Assembly: GCA_910591455.2 (NCBI GenBank)
Contig: OU342804.1
Span: forward strand, 11,875,133-11,939,132
Direction of reading: 5' to 3'
Source: Pholis gunnellus
Taxonomy: Eukaryota; Chordata; Actinopteri; Perciformes; Pholidae
DNA: 64,000 nt
Shown piece after piece: positions 46,100 through 58,700 of the stretch (positions are counted from its first letter, which is position 1; every line of letters starts with the position of its first letter). The notes beneath the pieces were generated by a model, which saw only the letters and a list, made by a program, of their open reading frames with translations, made no database searches and had not been told where the DNA came from. Position numbers and translations under genes: made by a program.

Positions 46100-46560
46100 T
46101 TTCATTAGACCATTGTGTGATATGGCAGGCCGCTGCTGTGAATGTATTTATTAGTTTGCGATACATGCCTTTTCCTGTTGTTCCCGGGGCAGTGGATAAT
46201 GCTGGTTTTGTTCACGGCCCAGTGTGAACGGCGCCTCGGTTGCCAGCTGTCAGGGCTGATACTGTCTCATTTGGATTCCCAGCCTGCTCGCTGAATGGCT
46301 AATTAGATTTGCCATTTTCAATCCACTGATTGCTATACATAGCAGGACAAAGGAGCTGACAGCATGTAGCATTCAAATCCAACTGTAACAATTAATAACT
46401 ATGGTAATTAACATGTGTTGGGCACCATCGATTATGACATTACATGCAGAACGGATGGCCTAGCCCCTGCCATTTCATTAAGGAGCACAGATATAGACTG
46501 TTATTAATAAACTGCTCTCTGCAGCTGAGAGGCGGTTATTAATTACACAAACTAGTGGGT
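46100..46560. promoter_or_regulatory. Candidate conserved non-coding element
   Basis: Repeat-free block with three TAATTA homeodomain cores (46300-46305, 46405-46410, 46540-46545) in mixed GC context. Position in the expected cyld-sall1 gene desert suggests a developmental enhancer; conservation cannot be tested here. Confidence 0.3.
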
Positions 46561-46864
46561 GCATAGGGTAATCGAGTTAAAGCGTTTTCGTTTACAATAA
46601 TTGATCTAATTTTTACTGACCAGTCCTGTTGGAATCGTGTCACATGCCCCCGCGTGAAGAGAAATCACCTCATTAACAAAAGTTTAATTCTAATCATAGT
46701 TCTTGGTCTGCCTGGCTTTAAGGTCATATCTGAATGTCAGAACCATTTGAAATTGATTGGTGGTAAATTGAATCAATGTCATGTTTAGAGAAAACAATAA
46801 CAACTAATGGATGGGGCAAGCCAGCCCCAAAACAAATAGGTTTATTGGGAGGTGTGGGATAGTG

Positions 46865-46920
46865 TGCATGTGTATGTATGTTTATGTGTGTGTGTTTATG
46901 TGTGTGTGTGTGTGTGTTTG
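46865..46920. repeat. TG-rich microsatellite
   Basis: Interrupted (TG)n with TATG units; it generates Cys/Val-repeat frames that are not genes. Confidence 0.85.
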
Positions 46921-47559
46921 CGCAGAGGAAGGTTGGGCTCGGTCTGACACTTTCATAATTCATTATGTCCATAATAAGAGAAATGTCAGGATCTGGGCAA
47001 TTAGCAGCAGCTGCAAGGACTTGTTGGTTAGTGGTGGAGGAGGGGGCTGCTTACTGGAGAATAGACAGAGGGGGTGCAGAAACAACTAGGACACGGACTG
47101 AATTCTGCCAATGAATGGACAACTTACAGTTTTTCTTTTTTTTTTTTTTTTCAGTTTAACAACGGTTTAGTATAAATTTGAAATGTGTAAATAATAGGCC
47201 TGCTGCGTGACATCCCAGTGGCATTTCATAGAGGACAATATGTTCAAACCTATGTGTATTGTAATACAAGGCATGTATTCATATAGAAGTCAACAGAATG
47301 ATGTAGCTATGGTAAAAATGGTAACTAAATAAGCCATCATACAGTAAATATATCATGTGACAGGTAAGAACATTCTGCAACAGTTGGGGAAAAAATCAGA
47401 GCAAGATTACTGAAAAAAGCTAAGTCAGAGCTATGCATGTGACATTTCACTAATTGTTTTTGAACTCAAGTAGCAGACATTTGACATTTGGCATCAGTTG
47501 TGGTCGACTAGGCCACAACACAACTCTGAAGTCCTTTTTCTTTAGTTGGCTTTTCTGTT

Positions 47560-48080
47560 TCAGGTGACGGGCAAGCTGCCAGCAGAAACAAATCCTCGTG
47601 ATCCTTACAAAGCTGCAAAACATGAAGGGAAATGGCCAGTCTCAGTTTTTTCTGATTGATAATAAAACCTGCATCTCCCAACCCCACAACACAATGCCTC
47701 TACCTCTTTGCACGGCACACAACAGATTTCTATTTCCCCTCCACCTGGCAAAACAGCAGCCATTTTCATCTTCCGGAGCGTGTGAAATTTCACACTCATT
47801 TTTCACAACACATCTTTTGAAATGTGCTGCTCCTTTATTTATTTTTTCTTCCTCTCCCCTCTCGCATATGAAATCCTTCCATTCTTGGCTGCCAACACCA
47901 GAAGATGCAGCCAATCATCTCCAAGCGATGGCAGTTACAATTTTCTGCGAACAATTTGCTCCCTTAAGAGGAAAATTGCTTTCAATATACGCTCCCTTTG
48001 ACAGACAACAACAATAAAAAAGATACAACTGTAATGCCATTGCCTCTGTCAGCACTTGGCTGGGACAGCTTCAGTAGGAA
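47560..48080. promoter_or_regulatory. Candidate conserved non-coding element
   Basis: About 500 bp, repeat-free, of even composition, open on both strands in several frames without codon bias or splice sites. Such stop-poor non-coding blocks are common in ultraconserved elements. Function is inferred only. Confidence 0.25.
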
Positions 48081-49439
48081 CGTATGACTGGGGGATGAGG
48101 TGCTTACAAGTCAGCCTTGTAATATCAGCATCTCTGTGAGACAGTCCTGGCAAATGAATCCCACTTTGAACATAACAGCTTGGCATCACATGAAAATTAC
48201 TGCCATGAGCTGTAGTTGTCAGATATGCTCTTGCCATTGTGATGGTGAATTGTCATTTATTATATGTTGTGCCTGCCCCTGTCAGCTCCTGTTGACTGTG
48301 TATTGATTTGCAAGAGCAGAGGGGTGCATAGGTCACTTTGATCAACACTCTGCAACACACGGGAATCACACCAAGTTGACATTCCATTACCTGAGACAAA
48401 AGGGGCTCAAAACAAAGAATATGTTAAGGAACGCTAGACTTCAATACAGCAATATGACTATAATTAACAGAGAAATGGATGGTGAATGCTGAAATGGCTA
48501 TTGTGCACTGGAGACAAGTGCGCTGTCTCCTTGATATTACATGCTTGACCTTTTGGCTCTACCACTCTCCTAGTGGCCTTGTCGCGTTTCCTGTGCTTCT
48601 TCAAATCAAATATGTTCCTTTTCGTTGCATTAAAATCATGCCGGCAGACCAAGTAAGGTAGTGATTGGACCCATATAGGAACAAAGTGAAAGACAGCATT
48701 TTCATTTCTTATATTTTACTTGTAATACCTGTAGGCTGTAACATATTTCCATAATCAGAAACTCTTTGGTTTGGTCTGTGGTTGTTGGCTTCCCAGTAGC
48801 ACCACAGTATGATGTATGAGGTGGAAGACAAATGAAAGGGAAAGTCTTACACAGATAATAAAAAAGAGTTACTCGTGAGTATATGTATCATCTACTGAAG
48901 CCAAGGAATATCTAATCTTTAGTAAAACAATAAACAATTCAATTTAATTCTCCACAATAATGGCTGACCTCAAAATGTCTGGTCCTGATACTGCAGGTTT
49001 TCACTTCCCTTGTTTTAAATGTGTCCAAGATCATTTATTTATTTCAAGAATAAGAATAAGAATAATGCACAGGTAAGACAAAACAGGCATACTTTTTATT
49101 ATACCTGAATAGATTTCAATTCAATACTGCAATTCAATAAAAGAAATGTCCCACAAGAAGTGAGATATCCTCAACTGACATATTAGTTTAAAATTATGTT
49201 TATGTTGCACAGTTAATGTCTCATTTATGGTGCTGAACACAGAGATTTGTATTGGACAAAAAGACAACAACCAAGAATAAATCATTGTTTTTACTTGCGC
49301 TTGATTTTCAGTTTACTAAATATGAAGAACAAAATTCATAACCCTGATGTCCTTGAAAAAAAACATTCAAACGCCATTATACCATCTATAAATGCATGTT
49401 TGTTTATCTGAAATCTACAAAAAGGAGCATGTGCTACTG

Positions 49440-49740
49440 ATCTGACAGCAGCAATATGCCTTTATTTATTAACAAGCTGTTGGCAATAATTAGGAGCATG
49501 ACTGTGAGCGTAGGTGTTTACTTTGACTGCATTGTTGCAGATGAAACGCGTGTCTCAATGCTGTGCTTTGAGCGAGAGCCTGGTTGACTGGCGTTATTGC
49601 AGGGGCCAGCCCTGCTGCTGTCTGTCGTGCCTGTCAAAGTCATGACAGGATCACTTTATCATCATTTGTCCGTCGTGTCTGACGCTATTGAGTAGGAGGG
49701 AGCCCTTAGGGAAATGGGGGCAGGCTGCTGTATTTGCTGT
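49440..49740. promoter_or_regulatory. Candidate conserved non-coding element
   Basis: Contains TAATTA at 49487-49492 and a GC-richer block (agcgagagcctggttgactg) bounded by AT-rich DNA. Confidence 0.25.
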
Positions 49741-50104
49741 ATGCTCCATTTTTACTTAGTTGCTAGCTTGGCTTTATCAGGATTGTTGTTCCAGCCTGTC
49801 AAACTGCTTGGTAAGGTTTGTTACACATCTCCCAAAAACCAGCAGCCTGGTCTCATGTGGTATTAGTCAGTATGATGGCTTGTCAAGGCTGCTCTGTAAG
49901 ACCTGGCTGCATTTACACAAAGGCAAAAAACATGATCATAAAGCACTTTAACTGGCCGAAGATACAGCCCAACTGTGTATATGATTTCTATTGATTTGCT
50001 TTGTTGCACAGGTACTATAGAAACAAACACATTTACTTTTCAAGCTTTCCTTATTCCCTTGGGTTATATTCTTTGGTTATAAACTTGGAAGGAAAACGTT
50101 TAGT

Positions 50105-50595
50105 TGTATAACAAGAGCCGCCATGCTAGCAGCTTTGTGAGGCTGTACTGTGGCACTCTGGAGCTTTAAATTCTAATGTCAGCATGTTAACATGCTCACA
50201 ATTATGAGGCTAACATACAGATGTATAGCAAGTCTACTGTTCACCAGCTTAGTTAAGCGTGTTATCATGCTAACCCATGTAGAGTCTATGACGCTAACAT
50301 CGGCTAGTTAGCAAAAAACACAAAGTACAACTGAGGCTGATACGATTGTAATCAGTTGTTGGACCTAGATCAAAAATGAAGTGGGTGTCTCCACCAAATT
50401 ACGCGGCAATCTATCCATCTATCCAATAGTTGTTCAGACATTTCACTCGAAACCAAAAGTTAACCTTAATGGTGACACTAGAGGAAAAGTCATAAACAAA
50501 GTCATTAGAATAAATCGCCATGATTTTCTGCCCCAAAAAGATTTGAGATGGATGGATATTTCAATCTGGACCAAAGTGGTGGACTGACTAACCTT
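50105..50595. repeat. Interspersed teleost repeat
   Basis: Contains agcatgttaacatgctcaca, gtctccaccaaattacgcgg, ccaatagttgttcagacatt and tcaatctggaccaaagtggt, a familiar percomorph dispersed repeat. A (TA)n tract follows at 50629-50651. Confidence 0.65.
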
Positions 50596-51129
50596 AAAAT
50601 CATAAAGTTCCTAAAGACAATTTCTTCACATATATATATATATATATATATTGTATATATTTATACACACAGCCAAGGCCAAAGACAGTCTCCCCCATCC
50701 CCAGCCGATGATATTAGCAGTGCCCACCATATGAAAACATGACACAACATTGGTTGCTCATTAGTGCAACATTATGATGCTGAGAAGCAAATTACATGGG
50801 CTATGAGTCTGAACACAACAAATCACAGCATTATTCCAATGCATTACACTCAAGTGAAACTGATGTAGCATCATGTGAAAGTGAATAGCCATGCTGTGGT
50901 CCAGTGGAGTGAGGTTAATGTGTTCTGACTGGTATTAACATTAACAGACCGTGTCGGCAGAAACAGACAGTTTACATGACTCAGACAAACTTTAGCCTGT
51001 TTATGAAAGATTATCACGAGTGGCTCAGTAGGTATTATGAACTAAATAGCCAGTGCCAGTCTTGCATAGACGATATGGATGATTCAGTGTCAGTTAATAC
51101 ATGTGCCATCGCCAGTAAGCCAACACACC

Positions 51130-51640
51130 AGCTGGCTCTGCACATTCTTTGTAATCATCCATTAGAAAGGTCACATCTATGACTTTAAAAAGGAGTGTTT
51201 CATTGTGAATTTCTGAAGCAAGCAGGAAAACTAAATTGTCCTCTCGGATACCAGCAATAATCGCTGGAAAATGGTGCATTTTGTTGAGAATAAAGGAAAT
51301 TTGCTGAAGAGCAAAAACTGCCTCCTGAGTAAATAAAGATATAAAGAAAAGGCCCCAGAGAGGGGCATGGCAGGTCATGTGTGCACCTAATATGATAAAC
51401 GCCCAGTGATACAGAGGCCTCAACCTCTCCACAGTTATCATCGGAAGTTAGAGCGGAGAAGCATCCGCATACATCCATCCCGGCAAAGACAGCGCATGTA
51501 TTACACACTGCTCTAGGGCAATCCACAATGCAAAATTGATTAATATTTGCTTTCAAAATGACACGGCTTGATGTATGGGGGGCTCTCCACATGTAAATGA
51601 ACACTTTAAAGGAGATGAATAGCCTCAAAGAAGGATTGTA
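51130..51640. promoter_or_regulatory. Candidate conserved non-coding element
   Basis: Repeat-free block; a 142-codon minus-strand frame spans it but has no splice context or recognisable domain. More likely a stop-poor regulatory element than a gene. Confidence 0.25.
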
Positions 51641-52815
51641 AAGTTCAAGCAGCAGATTTGCATATTTATATTACAAGTTACTGATAATAAGCAGGGTAGG
51701 AAGAAATAAATGCAATCCGTTTGTCAATGTACAATTCCTACATTACAAAACTAGGTCTTATTAGCTTCTGTGAACTGATATGTTCAATTACTTGCAGTGA
51801 TAGCTGTGCTGAAGATGTATCGTACTGCATTTTGACTTTATAATACAATTTAGATAAAGACCGAGACATGATACAATTGATGATTCATTCAGGATGCCAC
51901 ACCGAACAATGTGAAAGAAAATAAATCTCATCTCAGGAACATTATGTTATTTCTCACTAAAGATGTCTGTAAAAACAAGTATGAATTGAAATTCGCATTC
52001 TGCCAATATTTAAAGTTACTGTGAGGAACTTTAACTGGTTATGATACAGTAATGCCTCAATATGACCTACATAAGTAAACGAGACAATCGGCAGGAAGAT
52101 TGGCTGTTTCGATGTATTTATTCTTAATGCTTGTCATCGGTTCCACCAGGTCAGATTTTGGGTGAAATAAGACGAAAACTAAATCAGACAAAATCATGCA
52201 GGGTCACCAGAAACTCCTTCGGCTCAGACTCCAGCGGGGCCTCTGACAGCGGCCAGCCCGCCGCGGGGCTTCGCTGCCACCTTCCACCTGCAGTCCGAGC
52301 TCTGGAGGGAGGTATAGGGCTTCTGTGCGAGGGAAGGGAGGCAAGGGAGAACAAGAACCAGGCCTCCGCGGTGCAGACTGTCAGACCCTGCTGCAGTAAA
52401 ATCAGAGCTTTTGTCCACAGGGACTTCGAAATTCAACGCAAAATGAATGTTCCTTGTAGAAGCTTTAAAAACAAATCACATATTTCTTCATTGTGTGCTG
52501 GTAGACAGATTTCTAAATCATTACAGCAGTTCAACCTGACCAGCTATGAGAGTACTGTTGTTAAAAGGGTTTTCTCTGTTGTCATCACTTTTTTTTTTTG
52601 GAGAGCCTTCAGCATGGATTTCCTGTTCCTGAGGAGAGATACAAAGACTGGCCACCACTAGAGAGACAAACTGACATTATGTTTTGTGAGGGGAAAAAAA
52701 ACAGGAAGCTTGTGGTGTCCAGTAGTGTCCAGGATGATGTCACTTTTCTCCCTTCAGCAAAGCGTTATGCCAGTGTTTCCAGTGCTCTGGCTCTCTGCTG
52801 ATGCTTCATTGCACT

Positions 52816-52822
<7 letters not shown>

Positions 52823-52862
<40 letters not shown>
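52823..52862. repeat. (AG)n microsatellite
   Basis: About 20 AG units immediately before the degenerate tandem array. Confidence 0.95.
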
Positions 52863-52865
<3 letters not shown>

Positions 52866-52899
52866 TGCTGTGATCAAACACATTATATAGCACATTACT

Positions 52900-54640
52900 C
52901 TCCATGAAATTTTAAGACATTTTGTAATGTTTTTATTATGAAAAGTTACACTATGACATTTTTGACATAGTATTCTATGAATCTTTAATGACAAATTATG
53001 TTCTGATATATTTATGCTATTTCATGACGAACTAAAGTATGAAATATATTTTTAAGACATACTATACTATGAATTTTCTAGGACATACTATATTTTTATA
53101 TGTATTGTCCATCCTCTTCTTTAACGTTTTATGACATACATTACGATGACTTTTTAGGGCATTTTATCACACGGTATACCATTAATAAGTATGAAATATT
53201 GTACTATGATATTGTATGACTTTCTATGACATACTATAAATTGACATATTTATGATTTTTTACTGCACACTGCATCACTTTTTAATGACATACTACACAA
53301 TAACTTTTTTTATAACTTTATTGGACAAACTATTCTATAACTTTTAATAACTTTTAATAATATATTATACTATGATGGTTTCATTTGTTTTTGTTGACAT
53401 ACTATAAAATTACCTTTTTTATGACATACTATACTTTTTATATTTTATACTATTTATGAAATACTTATTATACTCTCTGAGACATACTATAATATTACTT
53501 TTTACAGACATACTATAATATGACTTATTTGAGACATACTATATACTATGACTTTTTAAGAAATAGGATAGGATTTTTTATTGCTGTTTTTTGACATATT
53601 CACTATGATTTTTTAAAGTCATACAGTACAATTACTTTGTATGACTAACTACACTATGACTTTTTGATGACTGTTGTCATAATGTACCAATAATTTGTTT
53701 TTACACACTATACTATGACATTTAGCCTTTCTATGACCAACTATACTACAACTTTTTATAATTGTTATAGACATAAGTTTTTAAGTGTAACAATACCGTG
53801 ACTTTTACATATGTTTTTATTACATACTATACTACGACCTTTTTATGACTTTTTCATGACACACTCTACTATGACCATTTCAATTACTTTCATGACATAC
53901 TATGACATTGTTATGACCTTTTTAAGACATGCTATATTATGACTTTTGAATGATTTTTATTTAAAATACTATGCTGTGAATTGTTTACGGCATACAATAC
54001 TATGATTTTTCCAAAATGAAATACTATTCTTGGACTTATTTATTGACTTTCATAACATACTATACTATGAAATGTTCATGACTTTTCAAGGCGTACTATA
54101 GTGTGAATCTTTAGTGACTTTCATGACTCACTAAAATATGACATTTTCTATGATTTTGTATGACATAATATGACTATAATATGAGGTTTTTTGACGTTTT
54201 ATGACATACTATACTATGACTTTTATTAATTACTTTGATGAAATACTATACTTTGACCTTTTTAATGACTTTCATGAAAAACTATAATTTACCGTTTCAT
54301 GACATAATACGGTTTTACCTTTTTAATGTTTTTTCAGACACACTATTTATACTATAGCTTTTTATGACTTTCATGATAAACTATACTATGACCTCATTAG
54401 TTACTTTCATGACAAACTATACTATGACTTTTTAATGACTTTTAATACACACTATAGTATGTCCTTTTTACAACTTTTTTTTGACACACAATACTATGTT
54501 GGCGTTTTTTGACTTGTTATGTTGCTATGACTTTTTTAATTACTTTTATGACATATTGCACTATGACTTTTTAAGACAAACTATATTTTGGCTTTTTACG
54601 ACTTTCATGACACACTATACTATAACCTTTTTAATTACTT
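52900..54640. repeat. Degenerate AT-rich tandem array (~1.75 kb)
   Basis: Dozens of diverged copies of a unit of roughly 30-45 bp built from tatgacttttt, atgactttcatgacatact and atactatgac. Copies vary in length and order. No coding capacity; short poly-Tyr/Phe frames here are artefacts. Confidence 0.9.
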
Positions 54641-54659
54641 TTAGATACTCAAAGCATAG

Positions 54660-54775
54660 AGAGTAGTTATAAAAATATATATTATATATATAGATATATA
54701 AAAATCATAGTATAAAAGTTGTAAAACCGTCATAGCATAGTACGTCAAAAATGTCATAAAAATCATGGAACAATA
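54660..54775 (-). repeat. Inverted arm of the tandem array
   Basis: After an AT-palindromic stretch (atatatattatatatata near 54675), the same motif appears reverse-complemented: aaaatcatagtataaaagtt, catagtacgtcaaaaatgtc. Array and arm can fold back on each other. Confidence 0.75.
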
Positions 54776-54779
54776 TTTT

Positions 54780-56800
54780 AAAATGATATGATGTCTGATA
54801 TTATTTGTGAGATCATAGTGGTTTCTGTCGGACTATTTCCTTTGTGTTTGTTTTATTTATATTGTGTCATTATGATGTATTATATTAGTGTATTCTGATT
54901 AGTATATAGAATAGCTGCTGCAATAATTGAGCTAATGCGGATCTTAATAAACAAAAAACAAACAAAATAGTACTATACAATAAGGAAGTTGGTTCATGCA
55001 TTTAGTGGGTATTTATTATAACTCTGACGCTAAGGTACATTTTAACAACAAATGTATTTCAGTCAATATAGTTTTTACGTCGAGCCGTTTTGATTCACTT
55101 TTGTGAAGGGGGGACAGACCATCTAGTCATAGACCTTTTCGGATGGAACTCCATCACATTGCTTGCTTCATCTATTTGTTAAAGTGATGGCATATAATGT
55201 TTCAGACACAGGTTTTTAATTAAAAGTTCATCACAGCTTTATTCAGACATGACAGGACAAAGAGCTGTGTGCATTGCGCAACATTTGGCACCTGGTCCGA
55301 CAGTGCACCAGCATCAAATGACAGGACGGTAAGTTGGGACTCATGTTTGATGCCTATTAGCTCACATGCTTTATAGCATTTTGCTGGATGATCAGATTAT
55401 TACTGTGGTTGTACAAAGACATGTTTAAATTATTAAAGGGTCAAATATATAGATTGATCGGATATGTGAAGAATTTCTTCTTTATCTATTTATCACAGTG
55501 ATTTGAGTGTCTATTCAGACATACGATCAATATGCTGGATTGCCATCAGATTAATGTAACAGGTTGAATGTCTGAAAGAGGTTCAGGACTGTTATGACAG
55601 GTCTTGAACAATATTGTTTGTAGCTAAGAAAAAATTCTAATTACGGGAAAATTCTCTTAAATCACTCCTACAGTACACTTGTCAATATCTCCTAACTATG
55701 CATCTGCAATTTACATGTTAACATGCCGCTAGTGTGACTCTTGTAAATGATCAAGGCGACTGGTTTGAGCAGCCGTTAGGACGATTTTCTCCATCAACTA
55801 TAAGTGCCCTCAAATGTTGTATGGATGTGTTTGCAGCTAGCCCCCATGTTCATAGCAACTTCAGGATCAACTTTTTTGTTTTAATAGAAATACAACACAC
55901 CTGCTGGTTACTCAGAGCTTAGTGCTCCTTTATGCAGGTATTAAATACTATAATCGCTGGAATCAGATACCAGATCGACTTCAATAGCCGGTGTGAGATG
56001 AGGAATAGGAGAGAACATATGTTGCATGAAGCCATTGGATGAGAAAGACGATACTGCCAAAACAAAACACATATGAGTAATCTAATATGTGCCATATGTT
56101 GACCATACATATAGGACCTCCTCTCTTTGCTGCAGTGAAAAATGAAATCAAATATCACAAATGAGGAGAGGCCATTAAATTAAGATGATAGAGACAAACC
56201 ATAGTGTAATATACACCAGCCTTTGAATGGCCCATTTTTTTTGTATTTGGCTGACACTCAATATCTTAAGTTGTTTTTCCTCCCTCTCTTTTTCATCAGG
56301 TGAATTGCTTCTGTTGAGCTCCTCAACTAGTCATTACAGTGTGGTGTATGGAGAGGGCCTAGCCAGCACTCCAGGTGTTAAAACACACTTGGCTCAGCTA
56401 TCAGGCCAGACCTGCAGGAGAGTCAGCCAGCCAGACTGCTCCTCCTCACCTCTTCCACTTCTTCACACTGATAGAGGGAAGTCTTCTGCTGCCTCATAGA
56501 AGCAATTCGCACATACTCTGCAAACATTCATGCAGAAAACATCTCACATTTGATTAACTATACAATAGAATGTGAGGATATTCATTTAGCACATTACATA
56601 ACATGAACCCTCACTACCAGATCTTAACGTTAACCGTGATGTAAACACAGTCCTTCCCCTTAACCCTCACATCTAAACTAGCTCCTTATTGTGGAATTAG
56701 AGATGTATAATTACAAAAGGACTCACAACCATAAGTCCATAAAAGGCCAAGTGCTGATTACAATATCAAACATATTTTCTACTAAAACACTCAGCAGGCA
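54780..56800. other. Gene-free interval
   Basis: AT-rich, no gene or confident repeat. The segment gcggatcttaataaac near 54940 resembles a retroelement 3' end but is too short to assign. Confidence 0.55.
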
Positions 56801-57129
56801 TTTAGTCAAGTGCTCCACTGTGCAACACATCCACTCTCAGTATCTAATGAGAATGTTAGTTTAGCTAATGAATTGGACATAAAAATCATCAGGAGACAGA
56901 TGCACATTTAATTTAATTTGGTGCAATTGCTGTGACTGTTGGAGAATGAAACACTGTTGTTGGTATATTTATGAAGCTGATGTTGGTAAGGACAGGAAAG
57001 CGGTTGAGACCTTGTACTACGGCCGAGCCATAAATCTAAATCATTTTAACAAGAAGAGACAGGAACCAATTTGTGAGATTTATGTTTTTTTTCTCTCTCC
57101 AAAATGAATGAAGAACGGACATATCTGTG

Positions 57130-57480
57130 AAGCAATGATGATAATATTAAATCCAATCAGAGTGGAAAATTAATTTTAACTAGCTTGTCGTTACAATTGA
57201 AGTCTCGTAGTGAGCCTTTCTGTCACGTTAATTCAATTCCCGATCACGATGATCTCCACAGAACCCAGAAACTTCTGAACCATAAAGAGGGGCTTTAAGG
57301 GCAAGCATTGCATGTTTGTTGGAGAGAGATATGTCCTTTAATTGAATAATAAACCATGCCTTAATTGCATTATAGTCATCCGGAGTAATTGGATTAGAGG
57401 AAAAATGCAAGTAAACCACATAATAATAACATATAAAGAAATGGATTGAGAGCAGTATGCTGGTCATTGATGGGACAGGA
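57130..57480. promoter_or_regulatory. Candidate conserved non-coding element
   Basis: Dense ATTA/TTAATT cores (for example ggaaaattaattttaactag and ggagtaattggattagagg) in repeat-free sequence. Confidence 0.28.
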
Positions 57481-58329
57481 GGGGTCTGTGCTGGGCCCTG
57501 CTGTAGCTCTCTGAATGTGGCATTTTGAGCCTGCCTTTCCTACAATAGAGGTTTCACAGTCAGTTGAAGGAGCATGGACAAGCTCACTCACACGTTAACT
57601 GTAAGTAAAACATACAAAGTAAAGTGTCAACTTCAGGTTCTGCAGCATGTGACAGATAGTTCCTTCACAGCCTCTGACTCCAGGTAAAACCAATATTATT
57701 AAAGCAGAATCCTTAATATATTTACTATTTTGAAGCTGAGGAACTAGTATTAAAATATGTCATTACAGATGAAAAGGTTTTTGACTTCAATATTTGAATC
57801 CATCTCTTATTTTCTAAAGAAAAGGGAAACCACAAAACTATAAAACAATGTTAATGCATTGAGGTGGAAGAAAATGTTAACTGCTAAAACGAATCATTAC
57901 ACTTGGGAAGTTCATATAAATGTGGTGGAAATAAATCAATAAGGGAATGCACCAACTTAGATTTCAGCAATCTTATTAATTTACTCGAGTCAAGCAGAGT
58001 CAACTGCGAGGATATATTCACACCTTCTGCAGCCGTGTCGGAATTATTGCCTTGCAGCCTTCAAACCAGGTGGAAACTAGCAGTAGTAACAGGAATCTTG
58101 CGAATTAGCTTCATGGATATGGAGATATTGAATATTATAGGACCTCCATCCTGGTAGTTTAAAAGCTGAGCTTTAGTTTGCTCATTGGGACCTCTAACAC
58201 GCGCACCAACTCATTACTTATCTCCACACTATTGTACACAACCACATGCACCTTCACCTCTTCACCACAGACACACCATTTTTCCCACAGGAGGAATTAA
58301 GTGAGACAGCCCGAAAGAGTGACTACCTC

Positions 58330-58700
58330 AGCTCCACTCACCCAGCATGCCTTGTCGTGCATGGCGTAATCTGATAATATCAATCATAATTGTGTTAGAT
58401 GTAATCCATCTGACTTTCAGTTTGTCGGGGTCAGGGTAGGAAGCAAGGCCCCACTTGCCATCAATTATCAGACATAAGAGAGTAGTGGATGGAGCTCTCC
58501 TCTATAAATAATATGGTGGGGTCCCGGCGCTACCGATCGATGCCGTACAGTTCCACTGTCATGGCTTTAATGGCAGCTGGCTTTCTTGGCTGTGCAGATC
58601 AATAGCGTGTCTCCTCAGAGCTCAGTCTGGGTCCAGGTCACGCCTGGCGACGGGGACGTAAATGACACCTCTGTTGTGATTGGAAAAATGCAAGCCTTTT
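58330..58700. promoter_or_regulatory. Candidate conserved non-coding element
   Basis: GC-richer island in AT-rich DNA, with gcgtaatctgataatatcaa, a GATA-like core, and tctataaataatatggtggg. No coding frame has support. Confidence 0.3.

Noticed and set aside
51200..51628. 142-codon minus-strand frame
   Set aside because: No domain or splice signals; overlaps another open frame on the same strand, typical of stop-poor non-coding DNA.
52131..52661. 176-codon frame in the downstream desert
   Set aside because: It starts on TTG with no ATG until late, shows no domain, and has no splice context. Partly a GC-rich local block.
52900..54775. CRISPR-like array
   Set aside because: Units are degenerate, of variable length, without unique spacers, and the genome is eukaryotic.
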